NCBI GenBank assembly: GCA_029238125.1 | Contig: JAQWGQ010000036.1 | Coordinates: 1 to 47,232 of the forward strand | DNA from: Flavobacteriaceae bacterium | GTDB taxonomy: Bacteria > Bacteroidota > Bacteroidia > Flavobacteriales > Flavobacteriaceae | Direction: 5' to 3' | Length of the DNA stretch: 47,232 bases | Shown: positions 25,838-32,398 of the stretch, one piece after another | Position numbering within the stretch: the stretch's first letter is position 1 | How the letters are laid out: every line of letters begins with the position of its first letter | Program-made: the position numbers and the translations under genes | The notes under the pieces: generated by a model | Databases searched by the model: none | What the model saw: only the letters and a program-made list of their open reading frames with translations | Told to the model about the DNA's origin: nothing

Positions 25838-26497
25838 ATGAAACATATAGTTTTATCAGTCATCTTATTAGTATTTACATCGTGTGGCAGCGCAATCTAC
25901 TCTGTTATACCAGAAAAAATAACAAAAGCCAATGTAAATGTTGGGGACGAAAACACAATTAGTATAGGAGATCCTGTTTACACCTCTAGTTTTGCTCTGG
26001 TACGGAAAGGACTAGAAATTATTAGTATGCAGCCGTTCAAAATTAGCTTTGCAAATTTTCCTTATAAAGAGGGCGATATATTACCACTTACAAAGCAAAC
26101 CAAAACAAGCTTTATGTATTCTAACAACCCTTTTACAGGTTACGACATTGGTATTTCAGAAAATAAAATGACAGGTGAGTATATGGCTTATGTTGCTGGA
26201 GTTTACTCAACAAGCGAAAAAAACATTCCTAATTTTAAAGGTAAAAAAACAACCCTCCCCGCTGAAGATTGTAGTAAGTGTTTTAAAAAAGAATTTATCT
26301 ATAACGGTAGAGTTGATGACGGACTAAAGTTTATTTATCGCGAATTTTATGGCGACTTAATACGGCCTAGTTTTACTCAAGAATTGCAGTATGACCTTTC
26401 TCAAAGCGATGTAATTGGTTTTAAAGGGCTAAGAATTAAAGTGATGAACGCAACCAATTCGACAATCACTTACAGCGTCTTAAACGTTTTTCAATAA
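25838..26497 (+). CDS. lipoprotein of unknown function
   Basis: 219 residues. The N-terminus MKHIVLSVILLVFTSCGSAI is a lipoprotein signal peptide with Cys16 as the likely lipid-bearing residue. The rest is beta-rich and polar without membrane segments. A CxxC pair occurs at PAEDCSKCFKKE. I do not recognise a family. It is in the inserted segment and stands alone on its strand. Its stop lies next to a decayed minus-strand ORF that ends at 26498. Confidence 0.65.
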   Translation: MKHIVLSVILLVFTSCGSAIYSVIPEKITKANVNVGDENTISIGDPVYTSSFALVRKGLEIISMQPFKISFANFPYKEGDILPLTKQTKTSFMYSNNPFTGYDIGISENKMTGEYMAYVAGVYSTSEKNIPNFKGKKTTLPAEDCSKCFKKEFIYNGRVDDGLKFIYREFYGDLIRPSFTQELQYDLSQSDVIGFKGLRIKVMNATNSTITYSVLNVFQ

Positions 26498-26620
26498 TCA
26501 TCACCAATTCTTCCCCTTGGCAGCCCAAACGGCATGGTTGATGTCTATTTTGGGGAGTTTAACAAAGTTGTTGACCTTGGCTTTTTTAAAGCCTCGCTCT
26601 ATGACTTGTTATATTTTTTT
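26498..26620 (-). pseudogene. C-terminal remnant of an unidentified gene
   Basis: One minus-strand frame reads LDKKI, a stop, then QVIERGFKKAKVNNFVKLPK and IDINHAVWAAKGKNW, ending in tandem stops. The 34 residues after the internal stop look like real protein, but there is no start or upstream frame, and the right direct repeat begins just beyond. The sequence is probably the tail of a gene truncated when the segment formed. I do not recognise it. It fills most of the 146-bp gap 26498-26643. Confidence 0.3.
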
Positions 26621-26630
26621 GTCAAGTCCG

Positions 26631-26700
26631 CCAGCTTCCGAAACTAGTTTGGTTTTCCTTTCCTCACCCGCCTTAGGTCAAGCATATTCACTGGATTGGG
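26631..26700 (+). repeat. right copy of the 70-bp direct repeat
   Basis: Partner of 24261-24330 at 60 of 70 positions. Here the antisense solute-binding-protein tail is intact, while the plus strand still encodes SASFRN and a TAG, a copy of the GlmU-like C-terminus without its gene. The TAG (26645-26647) and the minus-strand stop (26644-26646) overlap in CTAG. Confidence 0.8.
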
Positions 26701-28269
26701 AATCATTCCCTCCACATTTGGGTTGACAAACCGAAGAACCTCATCATAATACAATAGGATAAAAGGGGCTTGATCGACGAGTTGTTGGTCTAAACGTGAA
26801 ATCAACGCGTTGCGACGATCTGTATCTAACTCCTCAGCCACAGCTTTGTATCCTTGGTCAAAAGCATTGCTGTAAAAGTGCGTATAGTTTGGGCCATTGG
26901 GTGAAAAATTATCTGATTGATAGGGGAGAAGATAGTTTTCAGGGTCGGGGTAATCGGCAACCCAACTGGCGCGAAACAATTCCAATTTCCCATTTGACTT
27001 GGCTTCCCGCAAGGCTGCTGGAGGCATCACTTCGATTTTGATGGCAATCCCGATTTGTTGGTAAACATTTTGAAGGTATGTACACAGATCAACGTAGTTG
27101 GCGTCGGTAGCCAAGGACAGTGTGGGTGTCTGGATACCAGTCTCATTTCGAAACTGCTCAACCAATTCTTTTGCTTTTTCGGGCTCATAGTCATATCCCT
27201 TCACATCGAGATCATCATTCAGCCCATCGGGGATAAAGCCCTTGTTTGCAGGACGTCCGATATTGTTTTTTAAAAATCGAATCATCTCATTGCGATCGAG
27301 ACCATGGTTGAGCGCTTTGCGAAGGGCAAGGGATTGAATTTCGGGGAGCTCAGCGTCCAAATAAATGCCGATATACTCCGTGTTGAGATATGGGGAACGA
27401 AGAAGTTTGACTTTGTCGACGTATTTTGTTTGCAGTTGTCCTTTTTTGTCTAGGAGTTCATCTTTGTAAGAAGCATCTAGGGAGTTGATCATATCCAATT
27501 TACCTTGGATAAACAATAGAAATTCACTTTGCTTATCAGGAACAAAAGTGATGGCCACTGATTCTAGGTGTGGTAGGGGATCTCCATTCTGATCTGTTTC
27601 GAAATACAAGGGATGTTTTCGTAGCACCATTTTTAGATTTTGCATCCACGCCTTTACATAAAAGGGCCCAGTGCCTATAGGTTGAACGCCGATGTTGTTT
27701 TCGGGGTCATTTCCGAGTTCTTTTGGGAGTACGCTGAGGTATTTCATGCTGAGGATCCCCAAAAATGCACTAAACGGATTTGTCAGCTCGATTTTTAGTG
27801 TATGGTTGTCTATGGCTTCATAGCTCTTTACATTCTCGAGGGTCCACAGACCCGGTGATGCGATGGTTTTGTCTCGTATGCGATCAAAGCTATATACAAA
27901 GTCACTTGCGGTTACCGTCCTTGTTTGTTGATCTCCAAAGATTTCGGACTCATGAAAATGGGCATTGTCACGTAGGTAAAATACGTAGGTTTTGGCATCC
28001 TCAGAAATCTCCCAATGTGTAGCGATATCGGGTTGAATAGTAAGGTTATGATCGAGTCGTACAAGACCGTTGAAAATTTGATTCATCGCCCAAATACTTC
28101 GTAAGTCTCGAGCGTAGGCAGGGTCTAGGGTATTGATGTTTTCATGGACATTGAGGCGAAACACCTTTTGGGTATCCACCTTCACATCGGGGAAACAACC
28201 AGCCAGCAGACCGATGAGAATGGAAATACATCCAATCAATTTCAACTGATATTTTTTGTTCCTTTTCAA
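26644..28269 (-). CDS. peptide-type ABC transporter substrate-binding lipoprotein (SBP family 5)
   Basis: About 541 residues from the TTG at 28269, which gives a basic n-region (KRNKKYQ), a hydrophobic core and a lipobox LLAGC. The frame is open to 28302, but that would place non-signal residues ahead. Family 5 signatures include LDPAYARDLRSIWAMNQIF near the start, DFVYSFDRIRD, NPFSAFLGILS, GTGPFYVKAW, LRKALNHGLDRNEM and the C-terminal WVADYPDPENYL. It probably binds oligopeptides or similar ligands outside the cell. No permease or ATPase genes are near, so it works with a distant transporter or alone. The 3' end lies in the right direct repeat. Confidence 0.87.
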   Translation of the reverse strand: MKRNKKYQLKLIGCISILIGLLAGCFPDVKVDTQKVFRLNVHENINTLDPAYARDLRSIWAMNQIFNGLVRLDHNLTIQPDIATHWEISEDAKTYVFYLRDNAHFHESEIFGDQQTRTVTASDFVYSFDRIRDKTIASPGLWTLENVKSYEAIDNHTLKIELTNPFSAFLGILSMKYLSVLPKELGNDPENNIGVQPIGTGPFYVKAWMQNLKMVLRKHPLYFETDQNGDPLPHLESVAITFVPDKQSEFLLFIQGKLDMINSLDASYKDELLDKKGQLQTKYVDKVKLLRSPYLNTEYIGIYLDAELPEIQSLALRKALNHGLDRNEMIRFLKNNIGRPANKGFIPDGLNDDLDVKGYDYEPEKAKELVEQFRNETGIQTPTLSLATDANYVDLCTYLQNVYQQIGIAIKIEVMPPAALREAKSNGKLELFRASWVADYPDPENYLLPYQSDNFSPNGPNYTHFYSNAFDQGYKAVAEELDTDRRNALISRLDQQLVDQAPFILLYYDEVLRFVNPNVEGMIPNPVNMLDLRRVRKGKPN

Positions 28270-28283
28270 GGATAGTATATTTG
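28256..28283 (+). promoter_or_regulatory. promoter of mtaB
   Basis: TTG at 28256-28258, a 17-nt spacer, and TATATTTG at 28276-28283, an exact TAnnTTTG, 33 nt before the start. This is one of the two best full matches to the Bacteroidetes promoter in the window. Confidence 0.65.
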
Positions 28284-28315
28284 CACGATAAAAATAAACC
28301 AATTCATCATAAGTT

Positions 28316-29638
28316 TTGACATCTGCGACTGTTGCTTTTCAAACCTTGGGTTGTAAACTCAATTTTTCAGAGACATCTACTTTGGCACGTAAGTTTGTCG
28401 CGGCGGGCTATGAGCGCGTTCCTTTTGAGATGAAAGCAGATGTATATGTCATTAATACCTGCTCAGTTACAGAGAATGCAGATAAAAAATTTACAGCACT
28501 TGCTCGTCAAACACGCCAGCGCAATCCAGATGCTTTTTTGATTGCGGTTGGGTGTTATGCGCAACTCCAACCAGAAGAGCTCGCCAAAGAGGACAGCGTT
28601 GATTTGGTATTGGGTGCAAAAGAAAAGTTTGATATCATTTCGTATTTAAGTGATTTGTCAAGGCCCGAACAAACGCAAGTTCATGCCTGCGCCATTGAAG
28701 AAACAGACACCTATGTTGGGAGTTATGCGATTGGGGAGCGTACACGCGCATTTTTAAAGGTGCAAGATGGCTGCGATTATAAATGCACCTATTGTACAAT
28801 CCCACAAGCTCGTGGAATTTCACGCAGCGACACCTTGGATAATGTGATTCGCCAAGCAAAAGACATTGTCGATCAGGGAATCAAGGAAATTGTATTGACA
28901 GGGGTCAATATTGGAGATTATGGCAAAGGAGAGTTTGGCAATAAAAAGCACGAGCACACTTTTTTTAAATTGGTCCAAGCCCTCGATGAGGTTCAAGGAA
29001 TTGAGCGTTTTCGTATTTCCTCTATCGAGCCCAACCTATTGTCAGAAGAGTTAATTGAGTTTGTTGCACATTCAAAGCGATTTGTCCCCCACTTTCACAT
29101 TCCACTGCAAAGTGGGAATAATGAGATTTTGGGGCAAATGCGTCGGCGTTATCAACGCGAATTGTATGTCGATCGGGTCAATCAAATCAAACGCTTAATG
29201 CCTGACGCTTGTATTGGGGTGGATGTCATTGTTGGTTTTCCCGGAGAAACAGATCAACACTTTTTAGACACCTATGCGTTCTTAGTCGACCTGCCAGTAT
29301 CTTACCTTCACGTTTTTTCCTATTCCGAACGACCCAATACACCGGCTGCTGAGATGAAAAGCCAAGTTTCAAAGACAATAAAAAACAAGCGATCCAAGAT
29401 GTTGCGCGGCTTGTCTGCCAAAAAGCGGCATGCCTTCTACGAGAGCCAACTCCAAAAAACAAAAACCATTCTTTTTGAAGCGGAGAACAAGGAAGGTTAC
29501 GTTCAAGGTTTTACAGAAAATTATGTCAAAGTCAGAATGCCGTGGGACCCTGCCCTTCAAAATCAGATACGAAGTGCAACCCTAGCTGAAATTGACCAGA
29601 AGGGAATGGTGAGACTTGCGAAAAGTGTTTTGGTTTAG
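28316..29638 (+). CDS. mtaB: tRNA t6A37 methylthiotransferase (MtaB-like radical SAM)
   Basis: 440 residues. The N-terminal UPF0004 domain has TLGCKLNFSET, NTCSVTENADKK and VGCYAQ, whose cysteines hold one 4Fe-4S cluster. The radical SAM motif CDYKCTYC sits in VQDGCDYKCTYCTIPQARG, and a TRAM-like tail ends the protein. The enzyme adds the methylthio group to t6A at position 37 of tRNAs. MtaB is preferred over MiaB by the GCKLN and TENADKK patterns. Start is TTG at 28316. The stop overlaps that of the convergent GNAT-like gene by 4 nt. Confidence 0.88.
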   Translation: MTSATVAFQTLGCKLNFSETSTLARKFVAAGYERVPFEMKADVYVINTCSVTENADKKFTALARQTRQRNPDAFLIAVGCYAQLQPEELAKEDSVDLVLGAKEKFDIISYLSDLSRPEQTQVHACAIEETDTYVGSYAIGERTRAFLKVQDGCDYKCTYCTIPQARGISRSDTLDNVIRQAKDIVDQGIKEIVLTGVNIGDYGKGEFGNKKHEHTFFKLVQALDEVQGIERFRISSIEPNLLSEELIEFVAHSKRFVPHFHIPLQSGNNEILGQMRRRYQRELYVDRVNQIKRLMPDACIGVDVIVGFPGETDQHFLDTYAFLVDLPVSYLHVFSYSERPNTPAAEMKSQVSKTIKNKRSKMLRGLSAKKRHAFYESQLQKTKTILFEAENKEGYVQGFTENYVKVRMPWDPALQNQIRSATLAEIDQKGMVRLAKSVLV

Positions 29639-29919
29639 ATTCGAACGCCAACAGGAAGCATACTGCGATACCTCTTGTTTTTTCTGATAAAGCTCACGAT
29701 TTCAGGACTGGTTGGCATCATACTGACATTGCGATTTTCGATAATGGAAAGCACTTCTTTGATAAAATCCTCCTTAAAAGATGCGTCATCGTGATTTTGA
29801 GGTAGGATCAACTTTGTCAGAAAAATCTTTCTCTCTTGCTGAGCATACTCAATCTTGGCCAAACCATCGCCTGTTTCGGTTTCAAATTGACGCAAAAAGG
29901 AATTGTCTGTAATTTCCAT
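29635..29919 (-). CDS. small GNAT-like protein (Acetyltransf_CG family), degenerate CoA loop
   Basis: 94 residues. The order of elements matches the short GNAT family: N-terminal NSFLRQFETETGDGLAKIEY, a strand KIFLTKLILP, a helix, and VSMMPTSPEIVSFIRKNKRY, where relatives have a P-x-C-x-x-V-x-x-Y pattern before a helix. The acetyl-CoA loop, usually G-x-G-I/x-A/G after the P-E/Q strand, reads NHDDASFKEDF, without glycines, so CoA binding is doubtful. A TAAATTTG lies at 29936-29943 on the minus strand, 16 nt from the ATG. Confidence 0.65.
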   Translation of the reverse strand: MEITDNSFLRQFETETGDGLAKIEYAQQERKIFLTKLILPQNHDDASFKEDFIKEVLSIIENRNVSMMPTSPEIVSFIRKNKRYRSMLPVGVRI

Positions 29920-29935
29920 ATAGTCTAACTTTCTG

Positions 29936-29943
29936 CAAATTTA
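29936..29943 (-). promoter_or_regulatory. candidate -7 element of the GNAT-like gene
   Basis: Minus strand TAAATTTG, an exact TAnnTTTG, 16 nt from the ATG at 29919. No convincing -33 element is seen. Confidence 0.4.
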
Positions 29944-29962
29944 AGCAAAATAAAAAAGACTG

Positions 29963-29970
29963 TAGTTTTG
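29963..29970 (+). promoter_or_regulatory. candidate -7 element of the alpha/beta hydrolase gene
   Basis: TAGTTTTG, an exact TAnnTTTG, 7 nt from the ATG at 29978, giving a very short leader. It lies 19 bp from the opposite-strand element at 29936-29943, so the two divergent promoters would interfere. Confidence 0.35.
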
Positions 29971-29977
29971 TAGTGTC

Positions 29978-30634
29978 ATGAATGAAGAAATCCATGTGTA
30001 TTGTATGCCAGGAATGGCAGCAAACTCTAAAATTTTTGAACACTTCCGCTTGCCAAAACCCTTTGTAATTCATCTTTTGGATTGGATCGACCCACAGCAA
30101 AATGAAAGTTTACATTCATACGCCAGTCGTCTTAGCGAAAAAATCACACACAACAATCCTGTGCTGATTGGGGTTTCCTTTGGGGGAATTATCGTTCAGG
30201 AGATGAGCAGAATCATTTCTTGTAAAAAGGTTGTCATCATTTCAAGTGTGAAGTCTTACAAAGAATTCCCAACTCATATTTTATTGGGACGTAAGTCGAA
30301 GGCGTACAAGTATTTTCCAACACAATGGGTTGACAAAACAGAGGATTTTATCGGCTTTGTTTTTGGGCCAGGACTGCGCAAGAGAATGAAACTTCATAAG
30401 TATTACCTTTCCGTTCGGGATAAGAATTATTTGGATTGGGCTTTGCATCACTTTTTTCAGTGGGACAGGGAAGAGGCAGACCCAGATGTGATTCACATTC
30501 ACGGTTCACTTGACGTTTTGATTCCAGTGTTTAATCTCAAAAATTATATTTTAGTTCCAGGCGGAACCCATGCCTTGATTTTAGTCAAAGCACCTTGGCT
30601 AAATCAACATCTTCCAGAACTCCTTTCAAAATAA
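29978..30634 (+). CDS. alpha/beta hydrolase fold protein
   Basis: 218 residues. The nucleophile elbow is GVSFGG (serine about 68), the acid is probably the aspartate in HGSLDVLIP, and the base is the histidine in GGTHALILVK. The N-terminal HVYCMPGMAAN would form the oxyanion part. The substrate is unknown. It precedes the lytic transglycosylase by 12 bp and is probably on the same transcript. Confidence 0.8.
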   Translation: MNEEIHVYCMPGMAANSKIFEHFRLPKPFVIHLLDWIDPQQNESLHSYASRLSEKITHNNPVLIGVSFGGIIVQEMSRIISCKKVVIISSVKSYKEFPTHILLGRKSKAYKYFPTQWVDKTEDFIGFVFGPGLRKRMKLHKYYLSVRDKNYLDWALHHFFQWDREEADPDVIHIHGSLDVLIPVFNLKNYILVPGGTHALILVKAPWLNQHLPELLSK

Positions 30635-30646
30635 CAGACACAACCT

Positions 30647-31525
30647 ATGAACAAATTCAGAATATTCTACTTTTTACTCGCCATTGGTTTTTTCGCTCAA
30701 TGCACAACGGTCAACCCTTCATCACCCGCACAAACAAACACACAAATCATCCCCACACAACCGCAATCCATGTCATTTGCGGGCGAATCTGTACCCCTTG
30801 ATAAACACTATGTTATGGAGAGACTCGACCGGGAGTTGTTGGTCAACAACTTTTGGCATTCGAATAGTATATTGGTTTTAAAGCGTGCCGCTAAATATTT
30901 CCCCTTTATCGAACCCATATTACAAGAAAACGGGATACCAGATGATTTTAAATATTTAGCAGTTATCGAAAGTGGTCTGACACATGTCACATCTCCCGCT
31001 GGGGCGGAGGGTTTTTGGCAATTTATGCCACAGACTGCTAGAGACTACGGATTGGAGGTCAATCGGAAAATCGATGAGCGTCTTCACCTGACCAAGGCCA
31101 CGGAAAGCGCAGCCGCTTATCTCACGGATGCCTATGAGGAGTTTGGAAATTGGACCTTGGCTGCTGCAGCATACAATGCGGGTGTGCAACGAATCAAGAC
31201 TTCCATGGAAAAGCAACAAACAAACTCCTATTATGATTTATTTCTTAATGAAGAAACCAGTCGATACATGTATCGCATGCTCGCAACAAAACTAATTTTT
31301 GAATCTCCAGAAAGTTATGGTTTTGTGATTCCGAAAGCGCAAACTTATCCATTTCCAAAAACCAAATTGATAAAAGTGAGCGCATCCACAATCGATTGGG
31401 TTGACTTTGCGCAGTCTCAAAATATGAGCTATGCAGATTTACGAGAAATGAATCCTTGGATCAAGGGATATCAACTTTCCAATCGGAACAATACAGTATA
31501 CGAAGTCAGGGTGTTGGTGGACTAA
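30647..31525 (+). CDS. lytic murein transglycosylase (SLT family, MltD-like)
   Basis: 292 residues. The N-terminal signal has a cysteine at GFFAQC, so it is perhaps a lipoprotein. The SLT domain (about 95-220) holds the catalytic glutamate in AVIESGLTH, then GAEGFWQFMPQTARDYGL and AAAAYNAGVQRI. It cleaves peptidoglycan glycan strands with formation of anhydromuramic ends. The C-terminal 60 residues resemble the spacer before LysM domains in MltD, but no clear LysM repeat follows. Its stop overlaps that of the convergent TPR gene by 4 nt (CTAA). Confidence 0.87.
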   Translation: MNKFRIFYFLLAIGFFAQCTTVNPSSPAQTNTQIIPTQPQSMSFAGESVPLDKHYVMERLDRELLVNNFWHSNSILVLKRAAKYFPFIEPILQENGIPDDFKYLAVIESGLTHVTSPAGAEGFWQFMPQTARDYGLEVNRKIDERLHLTKATESAAAYLTDAYEEFGNWTLAAAAYNAGVQRIKTSMEKQQTNSYYDLFLNEETSRYMYRMLATKLIFESPESYGFVIPKAQTYPFPKTKLIKVSASTIDWVDFAQSQNMSYADLREMNPWIKGYQLSNRNNTVYEVRVLVD

Positions 31526-32037
31526 ATGCGTTTGAGTTGTTGCTGCATCATTTTGATTTGTTCGCCCATCATGCCTTGCTTGTCGAGTTTTTTTGCTTCT
31601 TTAAGGAGCGCAGTTGCTTCTCGCTTTCTTCTTTTTTGCATGGCAATTCCTGCGAGACTGAGTTTGGCCATGGCCAAATCGTGTTTCATGTTGAGTCCGA
31701 GCGCAATTGCTTTTCGGAAATATTTTTCCGCTTGGGTGAGATTGGACTGTGAAGTGATGACTCCTTTGATAAAATTGTAGTATCCAACTTGTTTGGTGGT
31801 GAGTGCGGCTTCGGGTTTTTTGATTCGGTTCAGCCACTTTTCTGTGCCCTTAAAATCTTGTTTTCGCATGCGTAGAAAAGCCAGTAATAAAATTTCGTTT
31901 TTATAATACAGGAAAACAAACATTCCAGAGAGAAATATCAAGGCGATACCGTTACCGATAAATTCTTCTGTAAATTGGTAAACAGCATATCCCAAACTGA
32001 GGGCCGCTAGAACGATTTTGATAAATTTTGGAAACAT
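31522..32037 (-). CDS. membrane-anchored TPR-like protein
   Basis: 171 residues. Two short hydrophobic helices (about 5-22 and 30-48) are followed by a soluble helical region. Helix pairs such as QVGYYNFIKGVITSQSNLTQAEKYFRKAIALG and HDLAMAKLSLAGIAMQKRRKREATALLKEAKKL read as two to three tetratricopeptide-like repeats. Probably a small inner-membrane scaffold; function unknown. Conserved proteins of this layout occur next to rpmH in related genomes as far as I can recall. Confidence 0.65.
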   Translation of the reverse strand: MFPKFIKIVLAALSLGYAVYQFTEEFIGNGIALIFLSGMFVFLYYKNEILLLAFLRMRKQDFKGTEKWLNRIKKPEAALTTKQVGYYNFIKGVITSQSNLTQAEKYFRKAIALGLNMKHDLAMAKLSLAGIAMQKRRKREATALLKEAKKLDKQGMMGEQIKMMQQQLKRI

Positions 32038-32084
32038 CTTATTGATTTGTTGGTCAAAAATAATTAATTCTTGTGGAATGCTTC

Positions 32085-32114
32085 TTGAAATCGTGGTTTT
32101 ATATTGTATATTTG
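32085..32114 (+). promoter_or_regulatory. promoter of rpmH
   Basis: TTG at 32085-32087, a 19-nt spacer, and TATATTTG at 32107-32114, a full match to TTG-N19-TAnnTTTG, 32 nt before the rpmH ATG. It is the best promoter in the window by spacing. Confidence 0.75.
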
Positions 32115-32146
32115 CAGCCGTTTAGGTAAGAGATACACAATAAATT

Positions 32147-32305
32147 ATGAAAAGAACATTTCAACCTTCTAAAAGAAAGCGCCGCAACAAGCATGGCTTC
32201 ATGGAAAGAATGTCTTCTGTTGGTGGACAAAAAGTATTGGCTGCACGTCGTACGAAAGGCCGAAAGAAGCTGTCTGTATCTTCTGAACCACGACATAAAA
32301 AATAA
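32147..32305 (+). CDS. rpmH: 50S ribosomal protein L34
   Basis: 52 residues, opening [20 protein letters not shown] and continuing [20 protein letters not shown], the invariant core of L34. The tail [12 protein letters not shown] is the short extension of Bacteroidetes. A promoter is at 32085 and a terminator-like hairpin at 32327. It stands apart from its usual rnpA partner, as in other Bacteroidetes. Confidence 0.95.
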   Translation: MKRTFQPSKRKRRNKHGFMERMSSVGGQKVLAARRTKGRKKLSVSSEPRHKK

Positions 32306-32326
32306 GTGAATAAATCGTTGAAAAAC

Positions 32327-32360
32327 AAAGGTGTTTCTATTTGTAGTAACCCCTTTTTTA
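32327..32360 (+). terminator. probable terminator after rpmH
   Basis: Arms AAAGGTGTT and AACCCCTTT (one mismatch) with a 12-nt loop, followed by a short T run. It lies 22 nt after the rpmH stop, before the carB promoter. Confidence 0.5.
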
Positions 32361-32371
32361 TTATATATTTC
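32341..32371 (+). promoter_or_regulatory. possible promoter of carB
   Basis: TTG at 32341-32343, a 20-nt spacer and TATATTTC at 32364-32371 (7 of 8 to TAnnTTTG), 27 nt before the carB ATG. It overlaps the terminator of rpmH, so the two may compete. Confidence 0.35.
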
Positions 32372-32398
32372 CACCAAAATTAACATACCACACAACTC

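Noticed and set aside
24278-26643. Complete insertion sequence or transposon
   Set aside because: No transposase frame, no terminal inverted repeats and no short target duplication; the flanking repeats are 70 bp and coding.
26517-26726. 69-codon plus-strand frame across the right repeat
   Set aside because: Mostly antisense to the transporter gene end and to the decayed tail; composition is not protein-like.
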